Source: Agaricus subrufescens (Eukaryota > Basidiomycota > Agaricomycetes > Agaricales > Agaricaceae). Taken from it: a DNA stretch of 64,000 bases. A program made the position numbers and the translations under genes. How positions within the stretch are numbered: the first letter of the stretch is position 1; the number at the start of each line of letters is the position of its first letter. This document shows positions 21,401-31,645 of this stretch, one piece after another. The notes under the pieces were generated by a model. It had not been told where the DNA came from and did not search any database. It saw only the letters and a list, made by a program, of their open reading frames with translations. Location of the stretch: positions 2,415,894 to 2,479,893 of the forward strand of contig CM057063.1 of assembly GCA_029945375.1 (NCBI GenBank), in the 5' to 3' direction.

Positions 21401-23928
21401 ATGCTCCGGATGGGAGCTATTTGTTCTTCCGACATAAATCCAATAGAACTGTGTTTAGATCAAGATCTGCAATCTTTGATGAACGAATCTTTCCGTTCTG
21501 CCCAGATTACAAACCTGGTGAACTAGAGAAAAGAATGCTTCGAGACGATGGAACTGACGATTCATCATCCTCAGAAGAAAATCCTCTAAGACCCTTAGAG
21601 TATGATCCTAATTTCTCAGATTCTTTCACACCAAAACCGATGAATAATTTTCGGCATAGCCAATATCATCACCCTTCTTCCTCTAATCAGGAAAGGCCAT
21701 CGAATCCCACTCCACCTCGTGATAACAGTCCACCACCTGATGATGACCATGAATCCTTCAGTCATGATATCGGAAGTGCAGAAGGACATCGTCAACCAAT
21801 AGACTATCACGATGAAAATAGATTTGATCCGCAACCGCCGCCGTCTACCCCTTCTGACTTAGGTCCAGGAGAAGTTCAGCCTCCTCCCAGTACTCCTCCC
21901 CGCTTCTCTACGCAAGAGAAAGGAAAAATGAGAGTACCTACTCCGAGTCCGAGCTCTTCTCCTAGCCCAAGGTCGATTCCTAAAGAACGACCCCCAGTCA
22001 TAAGAAGAGAAAGGTCATTACCTAATAGACCTCCCTTCATTCTTCCAGAGGGATTCCCTCCGAGAAGATCGACAAGACAACGGCAACCCCCTGTAAGACC
22101 AGGAAATGTCTATGGTGAAAGATCAAATCCTGTAGATATTGAAAGACAAAGTAGCGGAGACTGGCCAAGCTCAATCGCTTTGAAAGAGCAACCAGACCCT
22201 TCCGAACCTCCATCAGAAAGAATCAACCGACCACGTTGGCATTCTGATAGAGAAGATGTCGATGATCCGATGGGAATGGTGATGGGTAAAAATAAACCCT
22301 TACCTAAAATTCCAGAAACAGAAGATCAACAACTAAAACGTCTTACAAGTGAGGGGGGAAAGGAATTCATTTCCATTTTATTGGCAAAAGCCATCATTCC
22401 AGTCACTTATAGAGACCTTGAGAAAATACCTCGGGACGAACAGAAAGACTGGATTGCAGCATGCCTGGAGGAGCTCCAAGCCTTAAAAAAGCGAGGAGTT
22501 TATGAAATAGTTAAACTTCCGGAAGGAAGAAAAGCTATCAAAAATAGATGGGTCTTTAACGTAAAGTCTGATGGCCGGAAACGTGCTCGACTTGTCGCTA
22601 AAGGATTCTCTCAAATCGAAGGAATCGACTTCGATGAGTTATTTTCCCCTGTTGTACGATATGAAACTGCTCGCCTCATCTTCAGTGTTGCAGTACTAGA
22701 AGATTGGGAAATCGAGAGCGTCGATGTCAAAGCAGCATACTTATATGGAAAACTCGAAGAAGAGATCTACATGGAAGAACCGGAAGGTTTCCATGATCAT
22801 CGAGGAAAAGTCTGGAAATTAAACCGTGCATTATATGGCCTGAAGCAATCTGGCTTAGCCTGGTGGCGTGAATTAACCGCCTCTATGAAAGAACTAGGCT
22901 TTAAGCGATGTGCATCAGATGCAGGGGTATATTATTACGTTGACAAAGAAACGAAGCAACTCATCATTGCATTAGTTTACGTTGATGACGTAGCCATAAT
23001 AGGGAAACGAACTGCAGTCTATATAGACTTAAAACGCAGATTCATGCTAAAATGGGAATGCCGAGATTTAGGTGAAACCAAAGAATTCTTAGGAATGAGA
23101 ATTCAAAGGGATCGAGAAAATCGACGACTATTCATAGACCAAGTTGATTATCTCAATAAAATCCTTGAAAGATTCGAGATTTCGTCTAAACCTACCAAGA
23201 CGCCTCTCTCTTCAGGATTCACCTTTAACAAATTCGAAGGCATTGCGACGCCCATCTTTAAACAGAAGTACCAACAATTAGTTGGATCACTTATGTACCT
23301 TATGATCGGTTCTAGGCCTGACATAGCCTATGCAACGGTCAAATTGAGTCAGCAATGTGCTAATCCAGCACAAGAACATTACAACCAAGGTCTACATGTT
23401 CTTCGCTATCTATATGCCACCAGTAAATATAGACTCAATTATAACGGTGCTTCTAATGAAGCCATCATTGCCTATTCTGATTCAGATTGGGCACAAGATC
23501 CAACTGACCGGAAATCTGTTACCGGTAATTATGTCACTTTAGCCCAAGGCTGTATAAGCTGGCTAAGTCGCAAACAAAAAACCGTTGCCTCTTCTTCTAC
23601 AGAAGCAGAGTATATGGCAATTTCTGACTGCTCCAAACAACTTGTTTGGATGCATCAATTGCTAAAAGAAATCGGTTTTAAAGTCCAAATTCCACATTTG
23701 AATGCGGACAATGAAGGAGCTATTTTTTGGGGATCTAATCCTGTCCAAGAAAGACGCTCCAAACATATCGACATCCGATACCATGTAATCCGTGAATATG
23801 TCGAAGAAAAGAAGATTGCTTTGTTATATGTCCCTGGTAATAAAAATCCAGCTGACATATTTACAAAAAATCTTGACACTCGAAAATTTGAATTCATCCG
23901 ATCACTGCTAGGGATTGAATTTTTCTAA
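18439..23928 (+). CDS. Copia Gag-Pol polyprotein (1829 aa)
   Basis: A single open frame holds the domains in copia order. Gag is at ~1-330 (LTGAENYGTWKDEM at the start). The protease core LLDSGASRHF is near 583. The integrase zinc site runs from HQRFGH (~734) to CKGCALGK. Integrase core residues are in LDDYSS, RTDNGGEY (~856) and NGRAERLNRTLLEKE. A Pro/Ser-rich linker lies at ~1050-1290. The RT runs from ~1350 (KNRWVFNVKSDG, LVAKGFSQ) to the YVDDVAIIG active site (~1514). RNase H has YSDSDWA (~1679) and SSTEAEYMA (~1719). Gag and Pol are fused without a frameshift. I see no CCHC zinc knuckle in Gag; a glutamine-rich run and the basic stretch KKTRRGRKK stand roughly where it is usually found. 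Confidence 0.95.
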   Translation: MSHVIALLNSVEQLTGAENYGTWKDEMADILILQIANGFSYNAYDVCLNRWTIPAKHKLPPKLETQTQEAYTEGITQLEEENNTIDEAIEERHCLSHTARAMINSRITRGLVAQRFDSAADLWNFLEKTYGVTGPSAIYALYRQTINFRISGTKEPSAEIASLELIYSRLRSTGVDIPELVMAMSLLGAIPEHWKIASSFLAAKGNVPDVTFQAVRAAILQEYNQRLSSNHPQANRFSGVKQGGFKKPQWQPYKGQQQPMQRPNNGQQQQQQQQPQQRNSAGPQKKTRRGRKKPQPQVNEIIASTGVLQLDDYSPQTSTLFAPATGQPQVSALGVATSSTLPKKVEHNSTSQITLDPRPRPYPSRMALAKERALKLYEDRTQFRNGGETSTTPLPISKAEMLRKFWEEEEATAMRKHMENPMSPYMQRYTEMRSAFRYQAFKEKLEKEELPQEPIIVDPIDEAIREEAPKSFDLETVSLGSETEDVKIDDYKYVIRSINDYQTANLIQAGDVPYYSDVGRDSSSTPAIYCINTPPCCFASISEEVNEDSAEPQEARTPDNHSTGNLPSISGVTPINDDFPIRWLLDSGASRHFTNNLDDFLDYVTGDYGDAGTAHNSNDIKITAVGTVMIEYEVYNTTDGNTYLMRNTVTRVEYAEELRERILSVNTYLNMGWTSIGETDRTILYDRQGNPALMAQKVPGGAQNLHYVRSRIIKNDAYNVNKISVNEITYEVWHQRFGHCSDFALSKIPECSSERIKIPKASDHVCKGCALGKQNQKPFQPNPKRAKAIGEMTHSDLLEMPIKSYSKYKWVLTFLDDYSSTCTIVLIRNKADVPRYIEAYVHKMWHSQKVRCFQFRTDNGGEYVSQGLKDFFLDNAMDHQTTVPYAHQQNGRAERLNRTLLEKEQAMRLHACLPDSHWEFAISAAVHVYNNTPMRRLNWQTPHQYFGYEKIDLNHLRVFGCGAYAFIPEEKRINKLSPRSEFMTFIGYAPDGSYLFFRHKSNRTVFRSRSAIFDERIFPFCPDYKPGELEKRMLRDDGTDDSSSSEENPLRPLEYDPNFSDSFTPKPMNNFRHSQYHHPSSSNQERPSNPTPPRDNSPPPDDDHESFSHDIGSAEGHRQPIDYHDENRFDPQPPPSTPSDLGPGEVQPPPSTPPRFSTQEKGKMRVPTPSPSSSPSPRSIPKERPPVIRRERSLPNRPPFILPEGFPPRRSTRQRQPPVRPGNVYGERSNPVDIERQSSGDWPSSIALKEQPDPSEPPSERINRPRWHSDREDVDDPMGMVMGKNKPLPKIPETEDQQLKRLTSEGGKEFISILLAKAIIPVTYRDLEKIPRDEQKDWIAACLEELQALKKRGVYEIVKLPEGRKAIKNRWVFNVKSDGRKRARLVAKGFSQIEGIDFDELFSPVVRYETARLIFSVAVLEDWEIESVDVKAAYLYGKLEEEIYMEEPEGFHDHRGKVWKLNRALYGLKQSGLAWWRELTASMKELGFKRCASDAGVYYYVDKETKQLIIALVYVDDVAIIGKRTAVYIDLKRRFMLKWECRDLGETKEFLGMRIQRDRENRRLFIDQVDYLNKILERFEISSKPTKTPLSSGFTFNKFEGIATPIFKQKYQQLVGSLMYLMIGSRPDIAYATVKLSQQCANPAQEHYNQGLHVLRYLYATSKYRLNYNGASNEAIIAYSDSDWAQDPTDRKSVTGNYVTLAQGCISWLSRKQKTVASSSTEAEYMAISDCSKQLVWMHQLLKEIGFKVQIPHLNADNEGAIFWGSNPVQERRSKHIDIRYHVIREYVEEKKIALLYVPGNKNPADIFTKNLDTRKFEFIRSLLGIEFF

Positions 23929-23950
23929 ATTATTCCGTAGCTTATTTAGC

Positions 23951-23959
23951 ATGGAGGAG
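23951..23959 (+). promoter_or_regulatory. Copia polypurine tract
   Basis: ATGGAGGAG directly upstream of the 3' LTR, the expected plus-strand primer position; it is interrupted by a single T. Confidence 0.6.
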
Positions 23960-24364
23960 TGTTAGAATAATAATAGTATTAGATGCTTGTATAAGCTCGT
24001 ACTTTATTTAGATAGATATACTTGTATCTCTCCGAGCATTGAGCGACTCATAGCTCTGCCTAATCGTGTATGTGGATACCTGTAGCTCATGCTCTTCTAA
24101 GCTGAGCAATTATGCTTATAATATGCGACCCACAGTAAAGGATTTACCTGTGGATGGACTAGTAGTTTAGTATATAAACCCCATGTATTCACTGAAATCT
24201 ATATCGTCGAAGATACATCTTCTACATCTCTACTACTCCCATCATATACTTCAACTCCTTAGAACTATCTCCTACTACTTCTAGTAAGTACTACTCAACC
24301 TGCCACTACGCTAGTTAGCTGCTAGCATGATGATTCCCCAGAGGAAATCATTAGTGTCTTAACA
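23960..24364 (+). repeat. Copia 3' LTR (405 bp)
   Basis: Same length and, as read, the same sequence as the 5' LTR at 17795-18199. Confidence 0.95.
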
Positions 24365-24369
24365 AGCAA
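24365..24369. repeat. Copia target-site duplication, right
   Basis: AGCAA, the right copy of the 5-bp duplication; the B3 coding sequence resumes here. Confidence 0.9.
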
Positions 24370-26269
24370 GACCTTGACATTTATCAATGAATTCTCTGTC
24401 CAAAGGACTGATAGGTTCAACACGAACAATCCCTGAGGAATTGTCACCTTCTGCCTTTTACACCTTAGTTGCGTATAGTTGATTCGAATATCGTACTCAC
24501 TTCATACAGGACATTGATCAAGGAAACAAACTCCTTGATACCAATATTGTCGCAGTTGTATGCCAGGCAACGAAAATTAAATTGGCGCAGTAATACCTTG
24601 TTCGCCGCTCGCATCATCCGCATATCACATAACATACTTGCAGCCCTGCTGTTTGTATATGGGATCCTCACAAGCGATTCCGTTAGATCATCTTGAGACA
24701 ATTGTGACACCAGAGCCTTCAGTATGATACGGATATCTGGTAAACAACTGATAAACTGTAGCCAGGCCTGATATGCTTGAAGACAAGATTCAGATTTAGG
24801 AGTAAAGAATTGGCCTGACCGATTGTGGTCTTCTATAAAGCGTCTGAAATGTCGTCTGCTTGAATATATGTTATGATATCCCCTTTGAGATGCTAGGCGC
24901 CAGGAAATGTATGGAACAGCTGTGTCAACTCTTCGGAGAACCAGAAGGGGCAGCTCAATCGCATCAAAACCTCCGCGTATCCACCGGACAATGCTGAAAG
25001 CTTTTTTCACGCCAGGGAAAACATCCAGTGGAATACTGGAAAGTGCGCGGATGTAAAAGTGATCAAGGGCGCAATACCGCTGCTCATCCGAAGGTTGAGG
25101 TGAATCAACCATATACCCCAGAAATGTCTCCAAGTGTGCCTGTGGTCCACCATCTTCCTCCCGATCGACGAATTTGATAATGACGTCAATGAACTCGAAC
25201 ACCCCCAGAACAACTCTGGCCAACTGTGTAATCTGTTCATTCGATGGCCATACTTCGTTGTCGTCATCAAGTGGGTAATTGAATTGGCGGTGAAGGTCAC
25301 TAAACTTGTGACGAAGAATCGATGCTGCATCCCCTAGGGCCTCATTGTAGCAAACAGGTGGTCGGATGTAGCGAGGTATAAACGGCTCAGAAAGATCCTG
25401 GATGGGAAGTTTGTACTTGGGATCGACAGAAATGATCCACAGCAATGGTGAAGAATGCAGTGGCAAACCAAGTTCCAAGATTATACAAGATACATTATCA
25501 AGCCATGGTTTACGATATTCAAGAATGACAACAGGGGGTGCAGTGATGTATCCAGGGTGGCAGTGTTGGACCGCTTTCCAAGGGTCATGGATCAACTTCT
25601 TGAAGAGGACGCGCTGTGGTAGGCGACGAATCCCAGGATAGTCAATCAATATCTGGGAGAGAATGTGGCGGTATGGAGGGTATGCTGCTGCAAGCTGAAC
25701 GCTAAGCCGTTCGATTCCGAATCCATCACATACTGTTTGAACATAGATCGAATTTCCGAATCGGTGAGAATCAGAACAAATCTTGCTCATGGCAACAGTC
25801 CTAGAGTATCCCCCAAACTCGTCACCCCGGCCTGGTATACATGATTCACTGATGAGATAAATGTTACTTTCTCTTTTCGCGTCACAGAGCCATGAGATGA
25901 CATCCCGAGTGAGTGCTTTATGGATGTTGAAGGACGGTTCAATGATATCAATGAACCTCCGCCCGACGTCATAGATATCCAAACTGCGAAATACTATTTC
26001 CGCTTGTCAGTAATCTCGTGCCGGTATATCGAGCATGGCACTCACGAGGATGCCAATTGTCCCAGAATATGGAATTGTTGTGTCGTGTATCTGCCCATAC
26101 CTGGTAATCAATTTCCTCCTCCTTTGGACCATGATGATATTTCGCAAAAATGTCAATCACTATCCATTGAAGTATTAGGCTACCTGCCGCAGCAAAAAAT
26201 TCTGACCTTACCTTCTTGCATTGATGCTCCCGTGTCAAACGCATGCTCCAACTCCGGGTGCATCGTCAT

Positions 26270-27399
26270 GGTCCAGTTGCGTCGTATTCTTCAACGGTGT
26301 GATGGTATGGATTGAAGAAGAGGGTGGGAACGGGATGGAATCCTGTGCTGGATCAATCTGAGCTAGGTCTCTCTGAGCACCGACGATCTGTACACCAAGA
26401 AGATGATGAACAGAATCAGTATTGTCCCCCACTCCCCCCCTCCATATCCATTTATACACACATTTTTGATGCCTTTCTCTTCCGCTTTAAAAAGCATCTG
26501 GGCACAGGTTCCGAGTCATGAGAAAGAAGAAGCTTCAACAGCAGAAGAGATTGAGAAGTTTTTTCTATCATTCTAGAAACTACTGGCTCGATGCTATTAA
26601 AGAGAAGCAGCGAGAACAAATAAGGTTTGATCTACACACAGGTCGTCTAGATTTGGAAGCTGGTGAAAAATAGTTCCATCCATGACAATCTGTCCTGTCG
26701 ATTTCACTCGCCTCTGCGCTTTAGTCTCAAACATGAATGCCAAATGGCGTAGATAAACACTCAATCATGTCCACAAGACCCGTCTCTTCAGGCCCTCGTA
26801 ACTAAGTGAGGCGGAGAATGCGCATGAAGGATCACCTGAGCTGTTTACAACAGCTTTTCTATTCATGGTATGGGCCAGAGGGCGGTGTCTGGGAGCTCTG
26901 TGCATGAATAGCAGTCTACAACCACACTCCGATGTTATTTATTCCATTGGGATGATTGGGTCAGATCCATTATGACCAACATCTCGCGAGGGATTCTTAT
27001 TCCGAGGCTTATCAAATCTATTATCGGATGGTTGTGACAGGTATGATCCTTTACCTTGCTCACGCTACGCTGAGTATAATGAATGATTACCAAAAGGATA
27101 TCACGTAGGTGTTTTGAGTGCACTGTTGCGGCTGATGAGTTGTATCATTCAAGTACAGATATGTGCTATCTGGCAGCCTGGGCACATGTATCAGAGGGAG
27201 CGCAAGATTGGCTAACTAAAATAGAGTGATAAGCTCACCCGTTATGGCAATCGTACTTCGGAAAGGCAGACGCTCGCAACTTGGCTGTACACCTGAGTAC
27301 ATGTATCGCAGGGAGCGCTAGATTGGCTAACTAAAATAGAGCGGCAAGCCTGCATGTTAGGGCAATCATACTTAGCAAAGGCAGACGCGTCGTCGCAAA
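26270..27399. other. B3 promoter and unit spacer, copy 3
   Basis: No complete gene is seen. The first 250 bp repeat the B-promoter words. A 51-codon plus-strand ORF at 26518-26673 (MRKKKLQQQKRL, then AIKEKQREQIRFDL and RLDLEAGEK) is the best preserved version of a coding-like stretch found degraded in other spacers. Two ~55-bp direct repeats (GATTGGCTAACTAAAATAGA and following) lie at about 27207 and 27320. Confidence 0.45.
27207..27375. repeat. Tandem repeat in unit-4 upstream region
   Basis: Two imperfect copies of GGAGCGCxAGATTGGCTAACTAAAATAGAG...GGCAATCxTACTT...AAGGCAGACG start near 27199 and 27312, about 113 bp apart. Unit 3 has a single copy near 16196. The E-box CACGTGACC follows the second copy at about 27415. 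Confidence 0.5.
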
Positions 27400-28432
27400 A
27401 AGGGAAGCCGGTACCACGTGACCGTGACTGCCTCTCGAGTCTCGACCACCACGACAGCCTGAAGCTGAAGCTGAAGCTCTGAAGGGTCGCCCACTCATTT
27501 TCGTTCTCCCTCGCTGCAAACTTTGGCTGTCTGTTCTTGCTCTCTGTCGGAACTTACACACAATCTCTCAACTGCACTGCAATGTCCGCCTGCCACCCTC
27601 TCGTATCATCCAAGCTATGCGCAACACCCCTGCCCGCCTAGCACGCGTCCTCGCAACAGGGACAATTCTCAGGATCCCACACTCATGCAGTTCGCTCTCC
27701 AAGGCTGCCTCACTATCCACATCACGTGTGCCCTGTGCACCTTCTATGTCGGATTTTCTTCAAAATTGGACTTGCTACTTCTATCGTCAATGGGTGACTC
27801 TGGCAGGTATACTTCTTTGCCTCGCTCACATTACTCTGAACCCAATAATCGCCAGAACCTCAAAATTGGGGTTACCTAGTCACCAGCATATCCATGACAT
27901 GTACCCTAGCCTCATCGAATACTCCACCATCGCACCAGCTTCCGCTGGTCTTCTGATATCCTTCTCATTGCCGGTACATTATCCTAATTCACGTCATCAT
28001 CCACCCCCTTCCTCTCATATCCCCCTCCACTGCCACATCAACCGCACTACAATCCCGGTTCAACAATCAAATCTATCAACTATCTAAATCAGTCATCAAG
28101 CTCTCCTAAATCCTGCATAAAGAAATTCTACCAACCTCATCGATATCCTAGCAATTATGCAGCTTCAACACCGTCTACCACCACAACATCCTCACCAACA
28201 GAAAAATCAGTGGGACCGTTGTTCCACGAACGAACCATAATCGATACATCTAGCGAATACGGCCAATGAAGAGGCGCAGTGTTAGCTACACCTGAGCTCG
28301 GTTTCAGATGTGTGGTGAGAATAGGCACATGGGAAGTTGTGGCTAGTGAGGAAGAAGTGTTGCTAGAGCAGAGGGTACTGTTGATGCCAAAAGTTGTTTT
28401 GGGCAGCCTTTTGGATATCTTGGATCGGTGAT
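27400..28432 (+). pseudogene. A4: degenerate copy of family A
   Basis: Recognisable A1 blocks in order are a SLSELT-like 5' remnant, ALQGCLT, FSSKLD, the exon-exon boundary region, YPSLIEYST, a broken middle, and ASEEEVLLEQR...LGSLLDILDR at the 3' end. Stops and frameshifts interrupt the frame repeatedly, and the coiled-coil coding region is absent. This is the most decayed A copy. The 3' flank (TTTTATTACTATAAGTATGCCC) is still shared with A1. Confidence 0.75.
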
Positions 28433-28623
28433 TCGTGTTTTATTACTATAAGTATGCCCTGTATTCCTCGTACTTAATACCACTAGACATCTATTTCATT
28501 ATTGTATTCGAAACTATATGTATATATATATATATCTTGGCATATAGCACATAGTCCAATTGAATCACCGAAATCTTTGAGGCTGTTATACACATACATT
28601 TGCGCAAGGGAGGGTGAACTTGT

Positions 28624-30793
28624 TTACATGTAATCAAGCATAGCAGATGTGTAGATTGTCACTTCACCACCCCTTTCTAGACAAATTCCTCTCATAGACC
28701 CATAAAATCGTCCCACAGACGTTATTATTGCCAATACTGTTGCAGACCCGTAGCCAAGTAAGACGTACTTTGGGTCTGTACAAGGCAGAATGTTCATATC
28801 TCCGAGCTTCTGTAAACGAATGAGTGGAATGTTGGAAGTATGTAGGTAAAATCATCATACAAGTGGTTCAGCAAGTCCTTGACATTTATCAACGAATTGG
28901 CTGTCCAAATTACTGACAGGCTCAACGCGAACAATCCCTGGAGAATCATTGGTAGCTTCATCCCACTAGACCTTGTTATTTAGTCGTACGCTGTTGATTC
29001 GGATACCGTACTTACTTTATACAGGACATTTATCAAAAAGAGGAAGCTGAAACTCAAAAGACTGTCGCAGTTTTGTGCCAGACAACGAAAATCAAAATCG
29101 CATAGCAACAACGCCTTGTTTGCTCCTGCTATCCACAGGTCACATAAGCCTAGCTGAGCCAAAAGTTTAAGCTTCTCAATTTTGTCGCCATTTGTGAGAT
29201 CAACTTGAGACCGTCGTAACACTCTAGGCCTGAGTATGATATGAGGATCTGATGAATGATTGAGAAAATGTAGCCAGGTCTGGTATGCTTGAAGACAAGA
29301 CTCAGATGCCGGAGTATAGAATTTGCCTGACAAATTGGGGTCTTCTAGAAAGCGACTGAAATGATTTGTGCGTGATTCTTCGTCGTGATATAACTTGGAT
29401 GAGACTATGCGGTAAAAGTATGGAAGAAATGTGTCAAATCTAAAACAACCCAAACTGAGCAGTTGAGCTGAATGCATGGGTGTGCGTTGCCAACGGATGA
29501 TACTGAAAGCCTTTTTCACATCAAGAAAAACATCCGGTGGAATACTGGAAAGTGCGCGGATGTAAAAGTGATCAAGAGCGCAGTACCGCCGCCCATCCGA
29601 AGGTGTAGGTGAATCAACCATATACCCCAGAAATGTCTCCAAGTGCGCCCGTGGTCCACCATCCCCCTCCCAATCGACGAATTGGATGATGACATCGGTA
29701 AATTCGAATACCCCCAAGACAATTCTGGCCAACTGTGTGATCTGTTCATTCGATGGCCATACTTCGTTGTCATTGAATGTCTGATAGTATCGATGGAGGC
29801 GAAGGTAACTAAATTTGTGATGCAGAACTAATTCTGCATCCGCCAGAGCATCGTTATAACAAACATGTGTTTGGAAGTAACGAGGTACTGATAAGTCAAC
29901 AAGGTCTCGGATGGGAAGTTTGGAATCAGGACCGACTGAAATGATCCAAAGTAATGGTGAGGAATGCGGTGGCGAGTCAAATTCACAGATTAAGCGAAAG
30001 AGGTCTTCTTGAACATGTGATTCATTGTAGGAAAAAACAACCACAGGGGGTGTCGTAATGTATTCAGGATAGCGAAGTTGGACTGCTTTCCACGGCTCGT
30101 GGATCAACTTTTTAAAGAGTGAGCGTGGTGGGTGGTCCCAAACCCCGGGATAGTTGATCAATATCTGGGTAAGAATGTGGCGGTATGGAGGATAGGCTGA
30201 TGCGAGTGCGGCGATAAGCTGGTTGATGTTGACATATCTGCCGTCATGTTGAAAATTGATAGATTGCCCGAATCGCTGAGCATCAGAACAAATACCGCCC
30301 ATGACAGCAGCCCTAGAATAATCTCCGGTAGACTCTATCGGCGGCCATGGCATCCATGGTTCGTTGATTAGATAAACGTTACTGTTTCTCTTGGAGTCAC
30401 AGAGCCATGAGATAACGTCTTGAGTGAGGGCTCTATGGATGTTCGAGGATGGACCATGGTGATCAATAGTCCAACGTTTAGCTAGAGAGAAATATAGTTT
30501 GCGAAATACTATCTCCACCGGTTGGTTATCTCGCACTGGTATATTGAGCATAGCACTCACGAGGGTGCCAATGTTCCCAGAATTCGGAGCTTTTGTGCGT
30601 GGTTTCCGAATCCCAATAACAATCATATCGATACTGATCCTCCGTTGGACCGCGATGATGCTTTGCAAAGATTTCGACAACTATCCATTCGAATATTAGG
30701 CTACCTGTCGCAGTAAAAAAAAACTCGGACCTTACCTTCTTGCATTGATACTCCCATGTCAAACGCATGGTCCAACTCCGGGTGCATCGTCAT
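28624..30793 (-). CDS. Family B4: NACHT-like pseudo-NTPase
   Basis: It starts MTMHPELDHAF and ends VTIYTSAMLDYM, with the five-exon layout of B1. The long exon is open. At the P-loop position it has STGDYSRAAVMGGIC, at Walker B PPVVVFSYNES, at the sensor strand LLWIISVGPDSK, and for the DPxRSG motif FLEDPNLSGKFY. Exon 4 starts WDEATNDSPG and contains RVEPVSNLDSQF. The acceptor of exon 3 lies in sequence that also reads through, so the exon 2-3 join is less certain here than in B1. It is convergent with A4. Confidence 0.75.
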
Positions 30794-30984
30794 GATCCAG
30801 ATCGTTTTATCCCTCTAAGGCGTGATGGTAGGGATGAAGGAGATGCCGGAGAACTGAAATTAATCCGATCAAGCCAGATCAGTTTACGTTTGCCTATTCT
30901 TAGTAACCAAATTAGATACTATCGGCCTTCGGAGTCATGATTCAGTAGGATCAGGGAAAAGTGAAGGATCTATTGGATATTTGA
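30794..30984. other. B4 upstream region
   Basis: Only ~190 bp separate the B4 start from a fragment of an unrelated 7TM gene. The usual B promoter/spacer sequence is largely replaced, so the unit-4 boundary is broken here. No other feature is seen. Confidence 0.35.
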
Positions 30985-31240
30985 ATCCAGTGTCTATGAT
31001 TATTGAGTCATACGCTTTAGAATCAATATGGTTACTGGCTGTGGCGGTAATCTTGAACTACAAAGAAGCTGCAACAACCATCTTTTCGGAGTCTGTACTC
31101 TACATCGGGGTAAGTCAACTGTGATGCTGGTAATATCGGTATCTTGTAGATCATATCTAGATCGTTGCCTACCTCCTTATCCAGTACCGAGTAGCGAGCG
31201 GAAACACTCATTTGATACTCTGGAATATAATTTTTATTAG
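30985..31240 (+). pseudogene. Fragment of a 7TM gene related to 57179-58406
   Basis: IESYALESIWLLAVAVI, then FSESVLYI and a GTAAGT donor, match exon 4 of the 7TM gene (IESYALESIWLLMIIAL, FNETLLYIE) at the same splice site. After an intron, VAYLLIQYRVASGN-like sequence matches the start of exon 5. Nothing matching exons 1-3 precedes it. It is a dispersed, truncated paralogue. Confidence 0.6.
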
Positions 31241-31602
31241 TTACGAACTACGCACTAATGAAAGTATCTTACTATAAGTAGGGCTATGATGCGGTAAATT
31301 GGTATAGACCTTGATGAGATCATCTAATATCACTATAAAGTTATAGTGCACGAGACACCAAGGGTTTTGGTTTTACTGAAGCACGCTTCTTTCACATTTC
31401 ATCTGCTGTAGAAAAATGTTGAGATCTCTCGCATCATGTGCCAGAGCAAGTTGGGTCGTCAGAAGGAAAAAGTTCAAAGGAGAAGAGTTGGCAAAACTGG
31501 GTCACGTACAAAGGTTTCCAGTCAGGGCTAGGCCTGTCTACGTTGTCGGAGTCCACTGTATTGAGCCCATGAGAACGGGCCGGTCAGGGGCTTGTAGCAC
31601 GT
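31241..31602. other. No gene seen
   Basis: AT-rich at first, then a short stretch (31416-31600) with no recognised similarity. The E-box-like CACGTGACC at about 31598 marks the remains of an A-copy upstream region. Confidence 0.3.
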
Positions 31603-31645
31603 GACCTTTCCGCACTCAAGCTCAAGGACGCGGAGCTCGTCGGCT
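31603..31645 (+). pseudogene. A5 scrap (LKLKDAEL coding segment)
   Basis: CTCAAGGACGCGGAGCTCG matches the A1 segment coding LKDAEL. It follows the CACGTGACC upstream motif and is cut directly into B5 sequence, so the rest of A and the 3' part of B have been deleted together. Confidence 0.55.

Larger units (their letters stand above)
17795..24364 (+). mobile_element. Full-length Ty1/copia LTR retrotransposon
   Basis: 6570 bp bounded by TGTTAG...TTAACA LTRs, a 5-bp target duplication, a primer site, one gag-pol ORF and a polypurine tract. The two LTRs show no difference on reading, and the ORF has no stop, so insertion is recent and the copy may be active. It interrupts exon 4 of B3 in the opposite orientation. 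Confidence 0.95.
17544..26269 (-). pseudogene. Family B3: NACHT-like pseudo-NTPase split by copia insertion
   Basis: The 5' part (26269-24365) holds exons 1-3 and the start of exon 4; the 3' part (17794-17544) holds the rest. The reading frame is intact on both sides: MTMHPELEHAFDTG start, GGYSRTVAMSKIC at the P-loop position, VVILEYRKPW at Walker B, LLWIISVDPK, RRFIEDHNRSGQFF, and the terminal exon PKYVLLGYGDPTVLAVMAS. The copia element lies in exon 4 within the CQGLAEP motif and duplicates 5 bp (AGCAA). Removing the element and one repeat gives an uninterrupted gene, so the insertion is the only visible damage. The element is antisense to B3. Confidence 0.8.
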
